A DNA stretch of 64,000 bases, from NCBI GenBank assembly GCA_023434365.1, contig JAEYSV010000018.1, positions 166,566-230,565 of the forward strand, in the 5' to 3' direction. Of the stretch, positions 36,025-45,638 are shown one piece after another. The notes below the pieces were generated by a model. It was not told the origin of the DNA. It saw only the letters and a list, made by a program, of their open reading frames with translations, and did not search any database. The stretch's first letter is position 1; every line of letters starts with the position of its first letter. The position numbers were made by a program, and so were the translations under genes. Source of the DNA: Bacillota bacterium (lineage in GTDB: Bacteria; Bacillota; Clostridia; Lachnospirales; Lachnospiraceae).

Positions 36025-36927
36025 ATGGAGAATATAGTAAAAATCGGTAACAATAGAGAAAAACAGAAATCAGGTAATCGTTTTTCTGCTCTGATTTATG
36101 CGCTTATTTTTATTGGTTTTCTTGTGGTATTAGTACACTTAATTGATAATTTGAGTAAAATAGTTTCTCTGGTAAAACAGATTGAATCAATAGAGTATAA
36201 ACAGGATGAATTTAGAAGACTTGCAGTAGACCCCAAAGCATATCAAAACATAATTGATTATTGTGACAGGAAGGATAAAAACCCAGTAGAGGTGCTTTCT
36301 ATCTTAATGCTTTGCAATGATTATGATTTGAGTTCCTTTGGCGATCATGATTTTGACAAGTTTTCAAAAAGGCAGCTTAACTCCATCCGTTCATTGGAGG
36401 ATTATCAAACCATTTACAATCAGTACTCCGCTATATTTGCGGATGCAGAGGTTTTTCCGGTTCCTCAAGATGTGTTAGGAAAAGAGACGGTACATTATAA
36501 TAATACCTGGTATGCAAAGCGGTCTTACGGAGGGGAACGGTTTCATGAAGGCTGTGATCTGATGAGTAGCAATAATTTGCCAGGCTATTTCCCGATTGTT
36601 AGTATCAGTGACGGAGTAGTGGAACAGAAAGGTTGGCTTGAACTTGGTGGTTACCGTATCGGAATCAGAAGTCCGAGTGGAGCCTACTTTTATTATGCCC
36701 ATCTCGATTCCTATGCCAAGGATCTAGAAGTCGGCAGTCGTGTTGTTGCAGGAGAGGTGTTAGGGCGAATGGGAAGTAGTGGATATGGACCAGAAGGTAC
36801 GACTGGTAAGTTCGACGTGCACCTGCATTTTGGAATTTATTTGTCCCAAGAAGACGGCGAGTTCAGTGTGAACCCATATTATTTACTACGTTATCTGAAG
36901 AGGAAGCAGCTCAAATATTATTATTAG
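36025..36927 (+). CDS. M23-family (LytM-type) membrane-anchored peptidase
   Basis: 300 residues from ATG 36025 (GGGAG). One N-terminal transmembrane helix (ALIYALIFIGFLVVLVHLI), a helical middle region, and a C-terminal LytM domain with both zinc motifs: HxxxD as HEGCDLM and HxH as DVHLHFGIYL. Both are intact, so it should be active. Such enzymes cut peptidoglycan cross-bridges or stem peptides. Confidence 0.9.
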   Translation: MENIVKIGNNREKQKSGNRFSALIYALIFIGFLVVLVHLIDNLSKIVSLVKQIESIEYKQDEFRRLAVDPKAYQNIIDYCDRKDKNPVEVLSILMLCNDYDLSSFGDHDFDKFSKRQLNSIRSLEDYQTIYNQYSAIFADAEVFPVPQDVLGKETVHYNNTWYAKRSYGGERFHEGCDLMSSNNLPGYFPIVSISDGVVEQKGWLELGGYRIGIRSPSGAYFYYAHLDSYAKDLEVGSRVVAGEVLGRMGSSGYGPEGTTGKFDVHLHFGIYLSQEDGEFSVNPYYLLRYLKRKQLKYYY

Positions 36928-36931
36928 TATA

Positions 36932-37020
36932 GTTACATCTCACCCATTTTGTGTTATACTAAGTTTGTATGACACAAAAAAAGGAAAAAATATAGAATAA
37001 CTTTTAGATAATATCTAAAA
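36932..37020 (+). promoter_or_regulatory. Promoter with dyads before the small alarmone synthetase
   Basis: GTTACA (36932), 17 bp, TATACT (36955-36960). The -10 lies inside the inverted repeat TGTGTTATAC/GTATGACACA (36950-36976). A second perfect palindrome TTTTAGATA-A-TATCTAAAA lies at 37002-37020, 25 bp before the start codon. Both could be regulator sites; the second could also fold in the RNA and affect translation. Confidence 0.5.
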
Positions 37021-37044
37021 TAATTATTTTGTGAGGGATTATAT

Positions 37045-37848
37045 ATGGAAATACAACTATGGCGTGAAATTCTAGAGCCTTATCAGTTAGCAGTAGATGA
37101 ACTTTTGGTTAAATTTAATCATATTATTAGTGAACATCGTAATGCTGGAGAGTATTCCCCGATAGAATTAGTTAGCGGCCGAGTGAAAAAAATATCATCT
37201 ATCCTAGAAAAGGCTCATAAGAAAAGCATAAGCTTAGATGAAATTGAAGAACGAATGGATGATATAGCGGGTATTCGAATCATCTGTCAGTTCGTGGAAG
37301 ATATAGATCGAGTAGTTGATATCATTCGCAATCGTAAGGATATGCAGATTAAGAATGAGAAAGACTATATCAAAAGTAGAAAAAAAAGTGGATATCGTAG
37401 TTATCATTTGATCATTGATTACCAAGTAGAAACCCTTCGTGGGGCTAAAAAAATACAGGCAGAAATTCAGATTCGTACGCTTGCAATGAACTTTTGGGCA
37501 ACAGTTGAACATTCTCTTCAATATAAGTACAAGAAAAACATGCCGGAACATATTCGACAACGTCTATCGAATGCGGCGGAAGCAGTAATTTCCTTAGATA
37601 CGGAAATGTCACAAATCAGAGATGAAATCATGGATGCACAAAATTTCTTTTCGATTAAAGCAAGTGTAGTATCAGATATTTTAACGAACATACAAAATCT
37701 ATATAAAGTAGCGAATAAGAGAGAAGTGGTTAAGATTCAGGATGAATTTTTCCGCATCTATGAAACAGGAGATTTGGAACAGTTAGAACGCTTTAGTAAA
37801 GAACTTGATATCATTTCAGAAGGTTACCGGGCGCAAAGTTTGAATTAG
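37045..37848 (+). CDS. Small alarmone synthetase (RelA/SpoT nucleotidyltransferase domain)
   Basis: 267 residues. No HD hydrolase domain; only the synthetase fold, with DIAGIRIICQFVEDID, KKSGYRSYHLII and AEIQIRTLAMNFWATVEHSLQYK. It makes (p)ppGpp from GTP/GDP and ATP. Length and order resemble B. subtilis RelQ (SasB/YjbM). The ATG at 37045 follows GTGAGGGAT. Promoter dyads upstream suggest its own transcriptional control. Confidence 0.92.
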   Translation: MEIQLWREILEPYQLAVDELLVKFNHIISEHRNAGEYSPIELVSGRVKKISSILEKAHKKSISLDEIEERMDDIAGIRIICQFVEDIDRVVDIIRNRKDMQIKNEKDYIKSRKKSGYRSYHLIIDYQVETLRGAKKIQAEIQIRTLAMNFWATVEHSLQYKYKKNMPEHIRQRLSNAAEAVISLDTEMSQIRDEIMDAQNFFSIKASVVSDILTNIQNLYKVANKREVVKIQDEFFRIYETGDLEQLERFSKELDIISEGYRAQSLN

Positions 37849-37945
37849 TCAGATGATTGATAAAGTTTAATAAAAACATTTCCTTATCCCAAGTGCCATA
37901 AAAGTGGCGGTTGGGATAAAGTACATTTTAGATAGGAGACATATT

Positions 37946-39310
37946 GTGAGATTACCAGATAGTTATAAAGAGAAGATGAAGCAAATATTAGGACAGGAAT
38001 ATGAAGCTTACGAAGAGAGCTTTCAAAGACCTCATTATACTGGGCTGAGAGTCAATACACTAAAAATATCACCTGAAGAGTTTTTAAAAATTTCTCCGTT
38101 TGAACTGACCAGAGTTCCTTGGACAACAAACGGATTTTATTATGATTCCAAGGTACAGCCAGCAAAGCATCCTTTCTATTATGCCGGGCTTTATTATATA
38201 CAGGAGCCAAGCGCAATGACACCAGCCGCAATGCTGCCAATTGAAGAAGGAGACAAGGTCTTAGATTTATGTGCAGCTCCAGGAGGGAAAAGTACAGAAC
38301 TTGCCGCAAAGCTTAAGGGAAGTGGAGTACTAATTACTAATGATATCAGCAATAGCCGTGCCAAAGCATTATTAAAAAATATCGAGCTATTCGGTGTTCG
38401 TAACTCAGTGGTTGTGAGTGAACCGCCTGAGAAGCTGACCAGATATTTTCCAGAGTATTTTGATAAAATCCTGGTGGATGCTCCTTGTAGTGGAGAAGGA
38501 ATGTTTCGAAAAGATCCGGCTATTATAAAAAGTTGGGAACAATATGGAGTGAAACACTATAATGCGCTACAACTTGAGATTATTCTTTATGCAGCTAAGA
38601 TGTTAAAGCCAGGTGGCAAATTACTATATAGTACCTGTACCTTCTCTCCAGAGGAGAATGAGGGGACAATCATGCATCTACTAAAGCATTATCCGGAGTT
38701 TGAGATCTTGCCGATGCAAAAGATAGATGGATTTATGGAAGGACGTCCAGAATTAGTTGAGGGCGGAGTGCCAGAGCTTAAGAATACCATTCGTATCTGG
38801 CCACATAAAGTGAAAGGTGAAGGGCACTATGTTGCACTTTTGCAAAAAGGAAAACCTGTGGAGGCAATATCTCCTACGAGCAAATATAAGAAAGTAAAAT
38901 TATCCGAGGAAGTAGAAACCTTTATTAAGCAACTTAAGGTGGATGCCTTTAAGCAAAATTATGAGATGCATAATGACCGGTTAAATGCATTACCGGAAGG
39001 CTTGCCGTCCCTTGAGGGCCTTCGTTTGCTTCGTGCTGGAATGTACCTTGGTGATATTAAGAAGAATCGTTTTGAGCCTAGTCAATCTTTAGCAATGGCT
39101 CTTCACAATGAGGAATACCCTGAGATTGTGGATTTACGACTTAATGATGAGAGAGTGATTCGGTATCTAAAGGGAGAGACAATCGAAATTGACCAGCAAA
39201 AAGCAAAAGGATACCAATTAATCTGTGTAGAAGGATTTCCACTCGGTTGGGGAAAAGCGGCAAATGGTACGTTAAAGAACAAATATCATACCGGTTGGAG
39301 ATGGTTATAG
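37946..39310 (+). CDS. rsmF: 16S rRNA m5C methyltransferase, RsmF/NOL1-NOP2-sun family
   Basis: 454 residues. The start is GTG at 37946 (TAGGAG eight bases before), giving the usual RLPDSYKEKMKQILGQEYEAY N terminus; a longer frame from 37904 lacks a site. SAM site LCAAPGGKSTELA, catalytic region VDAPCSGEGMFRKD and YSTCTFSPEENEG (two Cys) are present. A C-terminal PUA-like segment ends the protein. It starts a run of RNA-modification genes; rsuA-like follows after 12 bp. Confidence 0.9.
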   Translation: MRLPDSYKEKMKQILGQEYEAYEESFQRPHYTGLRVNTLKISPEEFLKISPFELTRVPWTTNGFYYDSKVQPAKHPFYYAGLYYIQEPSAMTPAAMLPIEEGDKVLDLCAAPGGKSTELAAKLKGSGVLITNDISNSRAKALLKNIELFGVRNSVVVSEPPEKLTRYFPEYFDKILVDAPCSGEGMFRKDPAIIKSWEQYGVKHYNALQLEIILYAAKMLKPGGKLLYSTCTFSPEENEGTIMHLLKHYPEFEILPMQKIDGFMEGRPELVEGGVPELKNTIRIWPHKVKGEGHYVALLQKGKPVEAISPTSKYKKVKLSEEVETFIKQLKVDAFKQNYEMHNDRLNALPEGLPSLEGLRLLRAGMYLGDIKKNRFEPSQSLAMALHNEEYPEIVDLRLNDERVIRYLKGETIEIDQQKAKGYQLICVEGFPLGWGKAANGTLKNKYHTGWRWL

Positions 39311-39322
39311 AAAGGAAGTAGT

Positions 39323-40051
39323 ATGGAGAAAAAACTCCGTTTAGATAAATTTTTGGCAGATATGGGTGTTGGCACTCGTACTGAAGTAAAAAACTATATA
39401 AGAAGAGGCTGTATTAAAGTAAATGATTGTGTCGTGAAGAGCAGTGACATAAAGGTTGACTTTAATGACAAGGTAGAATATCATGATAACATTATTTCCT
39501 ATGCCTCAAAAGAATACTATATGCTAAACAAACCTGCTGGAGTGGTTAGCGCAACCTCAGATAAATTCTGTGAAACAGTAATTGATTTGATCCATAGTAA
39601 AAAAAGAAATGATTTATTTCCAGTAGGGCGTCTTGATAAAGATACGGAAGGGTTACTGCTCATTACAAATGACGGAGATCTAGCTCACCAGTTGCTTTCT
39701 CCGAAGAAAAAAGTTGGGAAATTATATTATGCTAAGGTAAATGGTATGGTAACTGAGTCAGACGTTAAAGTATTTGAACAAGGAATTGTGGTAGATGAAG
39801 AGTTGCATGCATTGCCTGCAACACTCACTGTTCTAAAATCCGGTGAAGAAAGCGAGATTACCTTATTAATCTATGAAGGTAAATTTCATCAGGTTAAAAG
39901 AATGTTTGAAGCAGTCGGGAAAACGGTATCGTATCTAAAACGATTATCTATGGGACCGCTTACGTTAGATGAAAATCTTAGTCCTGGTGAGTACAGGGAG
40001 TTGACCGAGGAGGAAATCAACTTATTAACGAAGAATATGCGGATGCAATGA
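39323..40051 (+). CDS. RsuA/RluB-family pseudouridine synthase
   Basis: 242 residues. An S4 RNA-binding domain (RLDKFLADMGVGTRTEVKNY) precedes the catalytic domain with the Asp motif PVGRLDKDTEGLLLITNDG and KFHQVKRMF. This family converts specific uridines in 16S or 23S rRNA; similarity is closest to RsuA (16S) in my judgement. The ATG has AAGGAAG. Confidence 0.9.
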   Translation: MEKKLRLDKFLADMGVGTRTEVKNYIRRGCIKVNDCVVKSSDIKVDFNDKVEYHDNIISYASKEYYMLNKPAGVVSATSDKFCETVIDLIHSKKRNDLFPVGRLDKDTEGLLLITNDGDLAHQLLSPKKKVGKLYYAKVNGMVTESDVKVFEQGIVVDEELHALPATLTVLKSGEESEITLLIYEGKFHQVKRMFEAVGKTVSYLKRLSMGPLTLDENLSPGEYRELTEEEINLLTKNMRMQ

Positions 40052-40092
40052 CAATAGCATTGTATTGTATGAATTAGATTCTGGGAGGATTT

Positions 40093-40743
40093 ATGTTAGA
40101 TAGAATAGAGGCAGTAATTTTTGACTTGGATGGTACGTTAGTAGATTCGATGTGGATGTGGAGAGATATCGATATTGAGTTTTTAGGTCGTTATGGAATT
40201 TCACTACCAGAAGATTTGCAAGCGAGTATTGCTGGTATGAGTTTTTCAGAAACAGCAGTTTATTTTAAAGAGAGATTTCAGATTGCAGAATCTGTGGAGC
40301 ATATCAAAGCGTCTTGGAATGAGATGGCGTATCATAAGTATGCCAATGAAGTGCGGAGCAAAGAATATGTAATAGAGTTTTTAAAAATGCTCAAAGAACG
40401 AAAGATTAAGACAGGAATTGCTACAAGTAATTCAATGGAACTGGCGAAGCTTGTTATTGAAAGCAATGGACTTGATCACTATTTTGATGCGGTGCATACC
40501 TCCTGTGAAGTGAACAAAGGAAAGCCGGAACCGGATATTTTTTTACATGTAGCTAAGAATCTTGGGGTAAACCCGTGTAATTGTCTTGTGTTTGAAGATA
40601 TTCCGGAGGGAATCATGGCAGGAAAGCGTGCTGGAATGAAAGTGTGCGCAGTAGAGGATGAATTCTCGATGCCATTAATTGAAGAAAAAAAGATGCTAGC
40701 AGATTATTATATCACTGGATATAAAGAGTTACTTAATGAATAG
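40093..40743 (+). CDS. HAD-superfamily hydrolase (beta-phosphoglucomutase-like)
   Basis: 216 residues. HAD motif I is FDLDGTLVDS, motif II TGIATSNS, motif III-IV KGKPEPDIF and VFEDIPEGIMAGKRAGM. The cap domain follows motif I directly, as in phosphoglycolate phosphatase/beta-phosphoglucomutase relatives. Substrate not predictable. The ATG follows GGGAGG. Confidence 0.88.
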   Translation: MLDRIEAVIFDLDGTLVDSMWMWRDIDIEFLGRYGISLPEDLQASIAGMSFSETAVYFKERFQIAESVEHIKASWNEMAYHKYANEVRSKEYVIEFLKMLKERKIKTGIATSNSMELAKLVIESNGLDHYFDAVHTSCEVNKGKPEPDIFLHVAKNLGVNPCNCLVFEDIPEGIMAGKRAGMKVCAVEDEFSMPLIEEKKMLADYYITGYKELLNE

Positions 40744-40752
40744 GAGTACAAT

Positions 40753-42801
40753 ATGACATCACATTTTTTACCAATCAGTAGAGAAGACATGATACGTGAT
40801 GGTATCACACAATTAGATTTTGTTTTTGTAATCGGAGATGCCTATGTCGATCATCCAAGTTTTGGACCAGCGATAATTAGCCGTATCCTAGAAAGCCACG
40901 GGTATAAGGTGGGCATCATCAGTCAGCCTGATTGGAAGAAAAAAGAGAGTATTAAGATACTTGGTGAGCCACGTCTTGGATTTTTAGTTTCCGGTGGAAA
41001 CATGGATACCATGGTAAACCATTATACCGTTGCAAAGAAGAAAAGAAAAACCGATGCATACACGCCTGGCGGAGAGATGGGAAAACGTCCGGACCGTGCA
41101 ACAATTGTCTATAGTAAGTTGATTAAGAGTGTTTATCCTAATCAGCCGGTCATCATTGGTGGGATTGAAGCTTCCCTTCGCCGAATGGCTCATTATGATT
41201 ACTGGTCTGATTCGGTCCATAAGTCTATTATGATAGATTCTGGAGCAGACTTGTTATCCTATGGAATGGGCGAACGCTCTATTGTGGAGATTGCCGATGC
41301 GCTTAATTCCGGAATTGAAGCAAGGCATATTACCTTTATTGAAGGTACTGTATTTAAAACAAAGGATTTATCCATGGTATATGATTATATCATGTTGCCA
41401 AGTTATGAGAAAATCATAGGGAATAAACGAATCTTTGCCGAGAGCTTCTATACACAGTATCTGAATACGGATCCGTTTGCATCAAAGCAACTGGTGGAAC
41501 CTTATGAAAAAGAGAATAGTTATGTCGTACAAAATACACCAAGTAAACCATTAACGACTGAGGAAATGGATGCAGTATACCGTTTACCATATGCTAGGGC
41601 TTATCATCCTTCTTATGAGCCACTTGGTGGAATTCCAGCGCTGGCTGAGTTAAAATTTAGTTTAGTCAATAATCGGGGTTGTTTTGGCGGATGTAATTTC
41701 TGTGCGCTAACCTTCCATCAAGGTCGTATCATGCAGACAAGAAGCCATGATTCTATCATAGAAGAAGCTGAGCTTATGATAAATGATCCGGATTTTAAAG
41801 GGAATATCTATGATGTAGGCGGTCCTACTGCAAACTTTAGACAGACTGCCTGTGAAAAACAGATGACCAAAGGGGCTTGCCCGAAGAAACAATGTCTTTT
41901 CCCAAAACCATGTAAGAGTCTTCGTATTGATCATAGCGATTTTCGTGAATTACTACGTAAGCTTCGTTCCATGCCAAAGGTAAAACGTGTCTTTATCCGC
42001 TCCGGTATTCGTTTTGACTATTTGATCAATGATCCAGATGATGGTTTTATTCGAGATCTTTGCGAACATCATGTTAGTGGTCAGTTAAAGGTGGCGCCAG
42101 AGCATATTAGTGACGTCGTCTTAAGTAAGATGGGCAAACCGGAAAATTCGGCCTATGAGCAGTTTATGCGTAAGTATAAACAGGTGAATGCTGAGTTAGG
42201 AAAAAAACAGTATGTAGTTCCTTATCTGATGTCTTCACATCCGGGTTCATCCTTAAAAGAGGCGGTGGAACTTGCTGAATATATAAGAGATCTAGGTTAT
42301 ATGCCAGAACAGGTACAAGATTTTTATCCTACTCCATCGACATTGTCAACCTGCATGTATTATACTGAACTTGATCCTAGAACAATGGAAAAGGTGTATG
42401 TACCAAAAACACCGCATGAGAAAGCGATGCAACGAGCGCTAATTCAGTATCGCAATCCGAAAAATTATGATTTGATTGTTGAGGCATTAACAAAAGCAAA
42501 CCGTACGGATCTGATCGGCTTTGATAAAAAATGCCTGATAAGACCGAGTTATATGGATCGTGAGAAGTTCGGTACTCCACATCGAAGTGCCAAAGAGATA
42601 CAGGCTGGTAAGCAAAAGCAGACAACAGGGGGACATCAAAAAGGAAAGTTTGACGGAAAGAATGCAGGAAAGAATGCAGGAAATAATGCGGGAAAGAATG
42701 CAGGAAAGAATGTAGGGAATACGGGCGGTGACAAGAAACCAGCAAGTACTACAAGGAAGAAAAAAGCAATTCGTAACGTTCATAAGTCAAAGGCAAATTA
42801 A
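40753..42801 (+). CDS. YgiQ-family radical SAM protein
   Basis: 682 residues. The N terminus (FLPISREDM..DFVFVIGDAYVDHPSFG) and the iron-sulfur motif NNRGCFGGCNFCALTFHQGR (CxxxCxxC) are those of YgiQ/UPF0313. The final 75 residues are basic, low-complexity, with five KNAG-type repeats; the repeats are encoded by a 12-15-bp tandem array. Reaction unknown. It begins 9 bp after the HAD stop. Confidence 0.9.
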   Translation: MTSHFLPISREDMIRDGITQLDFVFVIGDAYVDHPSFGPAIISRILESHGYKVGIISQPDWKKKESIKILGEPRLGFLVSGGNMDTMVNHYTVAKKKRKTDAYTPGGEMGKRPDRATIVYSKLIKSVYPNQPVIIGGIEASLRRMAHYDYWSDSVHKSIMIDSGADLLSYGMGERSIVEIADALNSGIEARHITFIEGTVFKTKDLSMVYDYIMLPSYEKIIGNKRIFAESFYTQYLNTDPFASKQLVEPYEKENSYVVQNTPSKPLTTEEMDAVYRLPYARAYHPSYEPLGGIPALAELKFSLVNNRGCFGGCNFCALTFHQGRIMQTRSHDSIIEEAELMINDPDFKGNIYDVGGPTANFRQTACEKQMTKGACPKKQCLFPKPCKSLRIDHSDFRELLRKLRSMPKVKRVFIRSGIRFDYLINDPDDGFIRDLCEHHVSGQLKVAPEHISDVVLSKMGKPENSAYEQFMRKYKQVNAELGKKQYVVPYLMSSHPGSSLKEAVELAEYIRDLGYMPEQVQDFYPTPSTLSTCMYYTELDPRTMEKVYVPKTPHEKAMQRALIQYRNPKNYDLIVEALTKANRTDLIGFDKKCLIRPSYMDREKFGTPHRSAKEIQAGKQKQTTGGHQKGKFDGKNAGKNAGNNAGKNAGKNVGNTGGDKKPASTTRKKKAIRNVHKSKAN

Positions 42802-42841
42802 GCGATAAATCATAGAGGAATAATGTCCAGGGGGATAAAGA

Positions 42842-43540
42842 ATGCTAAAACACAAAAAACAACCAAAACAAAAGCTCATACGTGGGGGCTTTGGATATAT
42901 TAAAGCAATGAAAAAGAAATATTTACTCAAGCTTATCATATTGATTGTAATTGCACTTGCCATCTTTGTCCTTGGATATTATCTTAATAAACGTTCCTCC
43001 TCAAATTTATTCACGGTATTAGCGATATTGATGGTACTGCCGGCAGCGAAAGCAGTCGTAGCTCTTGTTGTATTTTTTCCTTTTCAGACGGTTTCCTATC
43101 AAAGATACCAAAAAGTATATGAAGCCCTTACAGAGCAGTATAATCCTTCGGTGGATAACTATCTGATTACACCAATGGAAGAAACTATGAAATCAACCGT
43201 TGTAGTTCCAGATCAAATGATGCTGTTAACCGACGTTGTCTTTACGTCACCTAATAAAATTATGAATTTGGATTTTATGGTGATTACTGAAGAGACCATA
43301 ACTTGCTTATTAGGCAAAACTGGTCAAAAGAACGACTATATTCACAAATATCTAAGTGAAGGGTTAAAAAACCAAGGGAGTAAGGCAAAGTTACACATGT
43401 ATGATAAAGAAGAGAAATTTAGGATTGCTGTCAAAACCCTAAAGGTACAGTCTGGGGTAAAAGAGCAAGACGCCAAAGAGAAGAATAAGTCGGCCTTTGA
43501 ACTTACAAAGGATTATCTATTAAGTTTAATCGTGAATTAA
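42842..43540 (+). CDS. Membrane protein of unknown function
   Basis: 232 residues: basic N terminus, two close hydrophobic helices (LIILIVIALAIFVLGYYL and VLAILMVLPAAKAVVALVVFF), then a soluble C-terminal domain of about 140 residues rich in Lys and Glu. Start ATG follows AGGGGGAT. It sits between ygiQ and the rluA-like gene in one transcription run. I do not recognise a family. Confidence 0.7.
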   Translation: MLKHKKQPKQKLIRGGFGYIKAMKKKYLLKLIILIVIALAIFVLGYYLNKRSSSNLFTVLAILMVLPAAKAVVALVVFFPFQTVSYQRYQKVYEALTEQYNPSVDNYLITPMEETMKSTVVVPDQMMLLTDVVFTSPNKIMNLDFMVITEETITCLLGKTGQKNDYIHKYLSEGLKNQGSKAKLHMYDKEEKFRIAVKTLKVQSGVKEQDAKEKNKSAFELTKDYLLSLIVN

Positions 43541-43572
43541 TTATGAAACTAACCAAAGGTAAGGAATGAAAC

Positions 43573-44577
43573 ATGAGAGAAATCGTCATAACAACAAACG
43601 AAGCCAATCAACGTCTGGATAAGTTTTTAGCCAAATATCTTGACAAGGCGCCAAAGAGCTTTGTTTATAAAATGCTTCGTAAAAAGAATATTACGTTAAA
43701 CGGGAAGAAAGCCGAAGGAGCCGAGAAACTAGAGGTTTCCGATATTATTAGGTTATTTCTTGCTGAAGAGACGATTGAAGGGTTTAAGAACTTAATGCAG
43801 CTGCCTGAAGAATTAGAAGGTAGTGAATTAGTTGAACTAGACATCCTATATGAGAATGAGCATGTAATGTTTATCAATAAACCAGCGGGGATGTTGTCTC
43901 AAAAAGCACAAAAAGACGATGTTACTCTTGTAGAATATCTGCAGGCTCATTTGCTTCGTACAAAAGAGCTGACGCCATTACAGTTAGAGAGCTTTAAGCC
44001 AGGAATCTGCAACCGCTTAGACCGTAACACAAGTGGTATCATTGTTGCAGGTAAGACATTAACTGGTTTGCAGAAGATGGGTGAGTTATTGAAAAACAGA
44101 GAGTTAGATAAATACTATCTATGTATTGTAAAAGGCGAAGTAAAGAAAAAGCAATTAATTGATGGTTATTTATTTAAGCATAAAAATCGTAATAAAGTGA
44201 CGATAAGCAGAGAACCTATCGAAAATGCGGATTATATTCGTACGGAATATGAGCCACTAAAGACGAATGGGAAGCTTACCTTACTTCGTGTAAAGTTGAT
44301 TACTGGACGTTCCCATCAGATTCGTGCCCATTTACAAAGTATTGGTCACCCAATTATTGGTGATGGCAAATATGGCGATATTTATGTTAATAAAGAAATG
44401 AAGAAAAAATACAAGTTATCACATCATTTACTGCATGCCAGAGAATTACATCTGCCAATTATGGAAGGTGAATTGGCCTCATTGTCTGAAAAGGTAGTGT
44501 ATGCCCCTGTTCCCCAAATCATGCAATCTATTATTGAAGGAGAGTTCAAATGCCATCCTGGAATTCCAGAGGATTAA
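43573..44577 (+). CDS. RluA-family pseudouridine synthase (RluC/RluD type)
   Basis: 334 residues. An N-terminal S4 domain (RLDKFLAKYLDKAPKSFVYK) and catalytic motif CNRLDRNTSGIIVAGKT; KYYLCIVKGEV and GRSHQIRAHLQSIGHPI are family landmarks. It modifies 23S rRNA uridines. The stop overlaps the next gene (recU) by 28 bp, implying coupled translation. Confidence 0.92.
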   Translation: MREIVITTNEANQRLDKFLAKYLDKAPKSFVYKMLRKKNITLNGKKAEGAEKLEVSDIIRLFLAEETIEGFKNLMQLPEELEGSELVELDILYENEHVMFINKPAGMLSQKAQKDDVTLVEYLQAHLLRTKELTPLQLESFKPGICNRLDRNTSGIIVAGKTLTGLQKMGELLKNRELDKYYLCIVKGEVKKKQLIDGYLFKHKNRNKVTISREPIENADYIRTEYEPLKTNGKLTLLRVKLITGRSHQIRAHLQSIGHPIIGDGKYGDIYVNKEMKKKYKLSHHLLHARELHLPIMEGELASLSEKVVYAPVPQIMQSIIEGEFKCHPGIPED

Positions 44578-45080
44578 GAGGTTCTTTATTAGAAGAACTA
44601 GTAAACTTAACGAATGAAAAATACGCACTCAATCATCTGGCACTGATACAAAAGGTGCCGACTCCAATAAAACCGATTAAGATTGATTCTCAGACTAGAC
44701 ATATTACACTTGCTTATTTTGATCAGAAAAGTACCGTTGATTATATTGGAGTCGCGCAGGGCATACCAATATGTTTTGATGCAAAAGAATGCGCAGGCGA
44801 GAGTTTCCCTCTTGCCAACGTGCATGAACATCAAGTACAATTTATGGAAGAGTTTGAGAAACAAAGTGGGATTGCGTTTATCCTGCTATATTTTTCAACA
44901 CAAGACATTTTTTATTATCTGCCGTTTCGGGAACTTAAAATGTTCTGGGACCGAAGCAAGAGTGGTGGGCGAAAGAGTTTCAAATTGGAGGAACTCGATC
45001 CTACCTATCAGATAAAAAGTAATAATGGGGTAATAATTCCATATCTTGAAATGATTAATAAAGATTTGATGAGTCGTTAA
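44550..45080 (+). CDS. recU: Holliday junction resolvase RecU
   Basis: 176 residues. Starts MPSWNSRGLRGSLLEELVN, as in RecU. Catalytic residues are visible in STVDYIGV and CFDAKECAGESFPL (Asp..Asp-x-Lys type nuclease centre), and the HEHQVQFMEEFEKQSGIAFI segment is typical. It cuts four-way DNA junctions in recombination and chromosome segregation. In bacilli it neighbours ponA; here it overlaps an rluA-family gene. Confidence 0.92.
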   Translation: MPSWNSRGLRGSLLEELVNLTNEKYALNHLALIQKVPTPIKPIKIDSQTRHITLAYFDQKSTVDYIGVAQGIPICFDAKECAGESFPLANVHEHQVQFMEEFEKQSGIAFILLYFSTQDIFYYLPFRELKMFWDRSKSGGRKSFKLEELDPTYQIKSNNGVIIPYLEMINKDLMSR

Positions 45081-45124
45081 TTATTATAGATACGTGGATC
45101 TAAATTGAGTAGGAGGCAGGTAAA

Positions 45125-45604
45125 ATGAGAAGAAGAGATCGTGAAATAACCGACCGTGACGAGATTATTCGAATCATGTCTAATTGTGAGGTTATACATA
45201 TTGCTTTTCATGGACAGGAATATCCATATGTCATTCCATTTAACTTTGGGATGCGAAATGATAACTCGGAGCTTATTATTTATCTACACGGTGCAAAAAC
45301 AGGAACCAAATATGACCTTTTGGCAAAGAATAATAAGGTTGGATTTGCGATGGAATGTCGGACCAAACTAATTACTTCAACCAATGCCTGTGAGTACACG
45401 ATGGAGTATGAAAGTGTATGCGGTAATGGCGAAATCGTATTGGTTACGTCGACCGAAGAAAAATTGAAAGCGCTTACCCGTCTAATGAAACAGTATGATA
45501 AAGGTGCTCCTCTTAACTTTACGTCTGAAATGGTTGAACAAGTAGGAGTGATGAAGCTGATTGTAAATGAAATCAGTGGAAAACGGTTAAAAACGGGAAA
45601 GTAA
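45125..45604 (+). CDS. Pyridoxamine 5'-phosphate oxidase-family flavoprotein (NimA-like)
   Basis: 159 residues. Begins RRRDREITDRDEIIRIMSNC and contains YVIPFNFG and YLHGAKTGTKYDLL, the FMN-binding split-barrel pattern of the NimA/nitroreductase-like PNPOx group. Such proteins bind flavin; some reduce nitroimidazoles. Substrate unknown. Start follows GTAGGAGGC. Confidence 0.85.
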   Translation: MRRRDREITDRDEIIRIMSNCEVIHIAFHGQEYPYVIPFNFGMRNDNSELIIYLHGAKTGTKYDLLAKNNKVGFAMECRTKLITSTNACEYTMEYESVCGNGEIVLVTSTEEKLKALTRLMKQYDKGAPLNFTSEMVEQVGVMKLIVNEISGKRLKTGK

Positions 45605-45638
45605 CGCCAGGTCTTTAGATAAGGATTGGAGGGAAATT

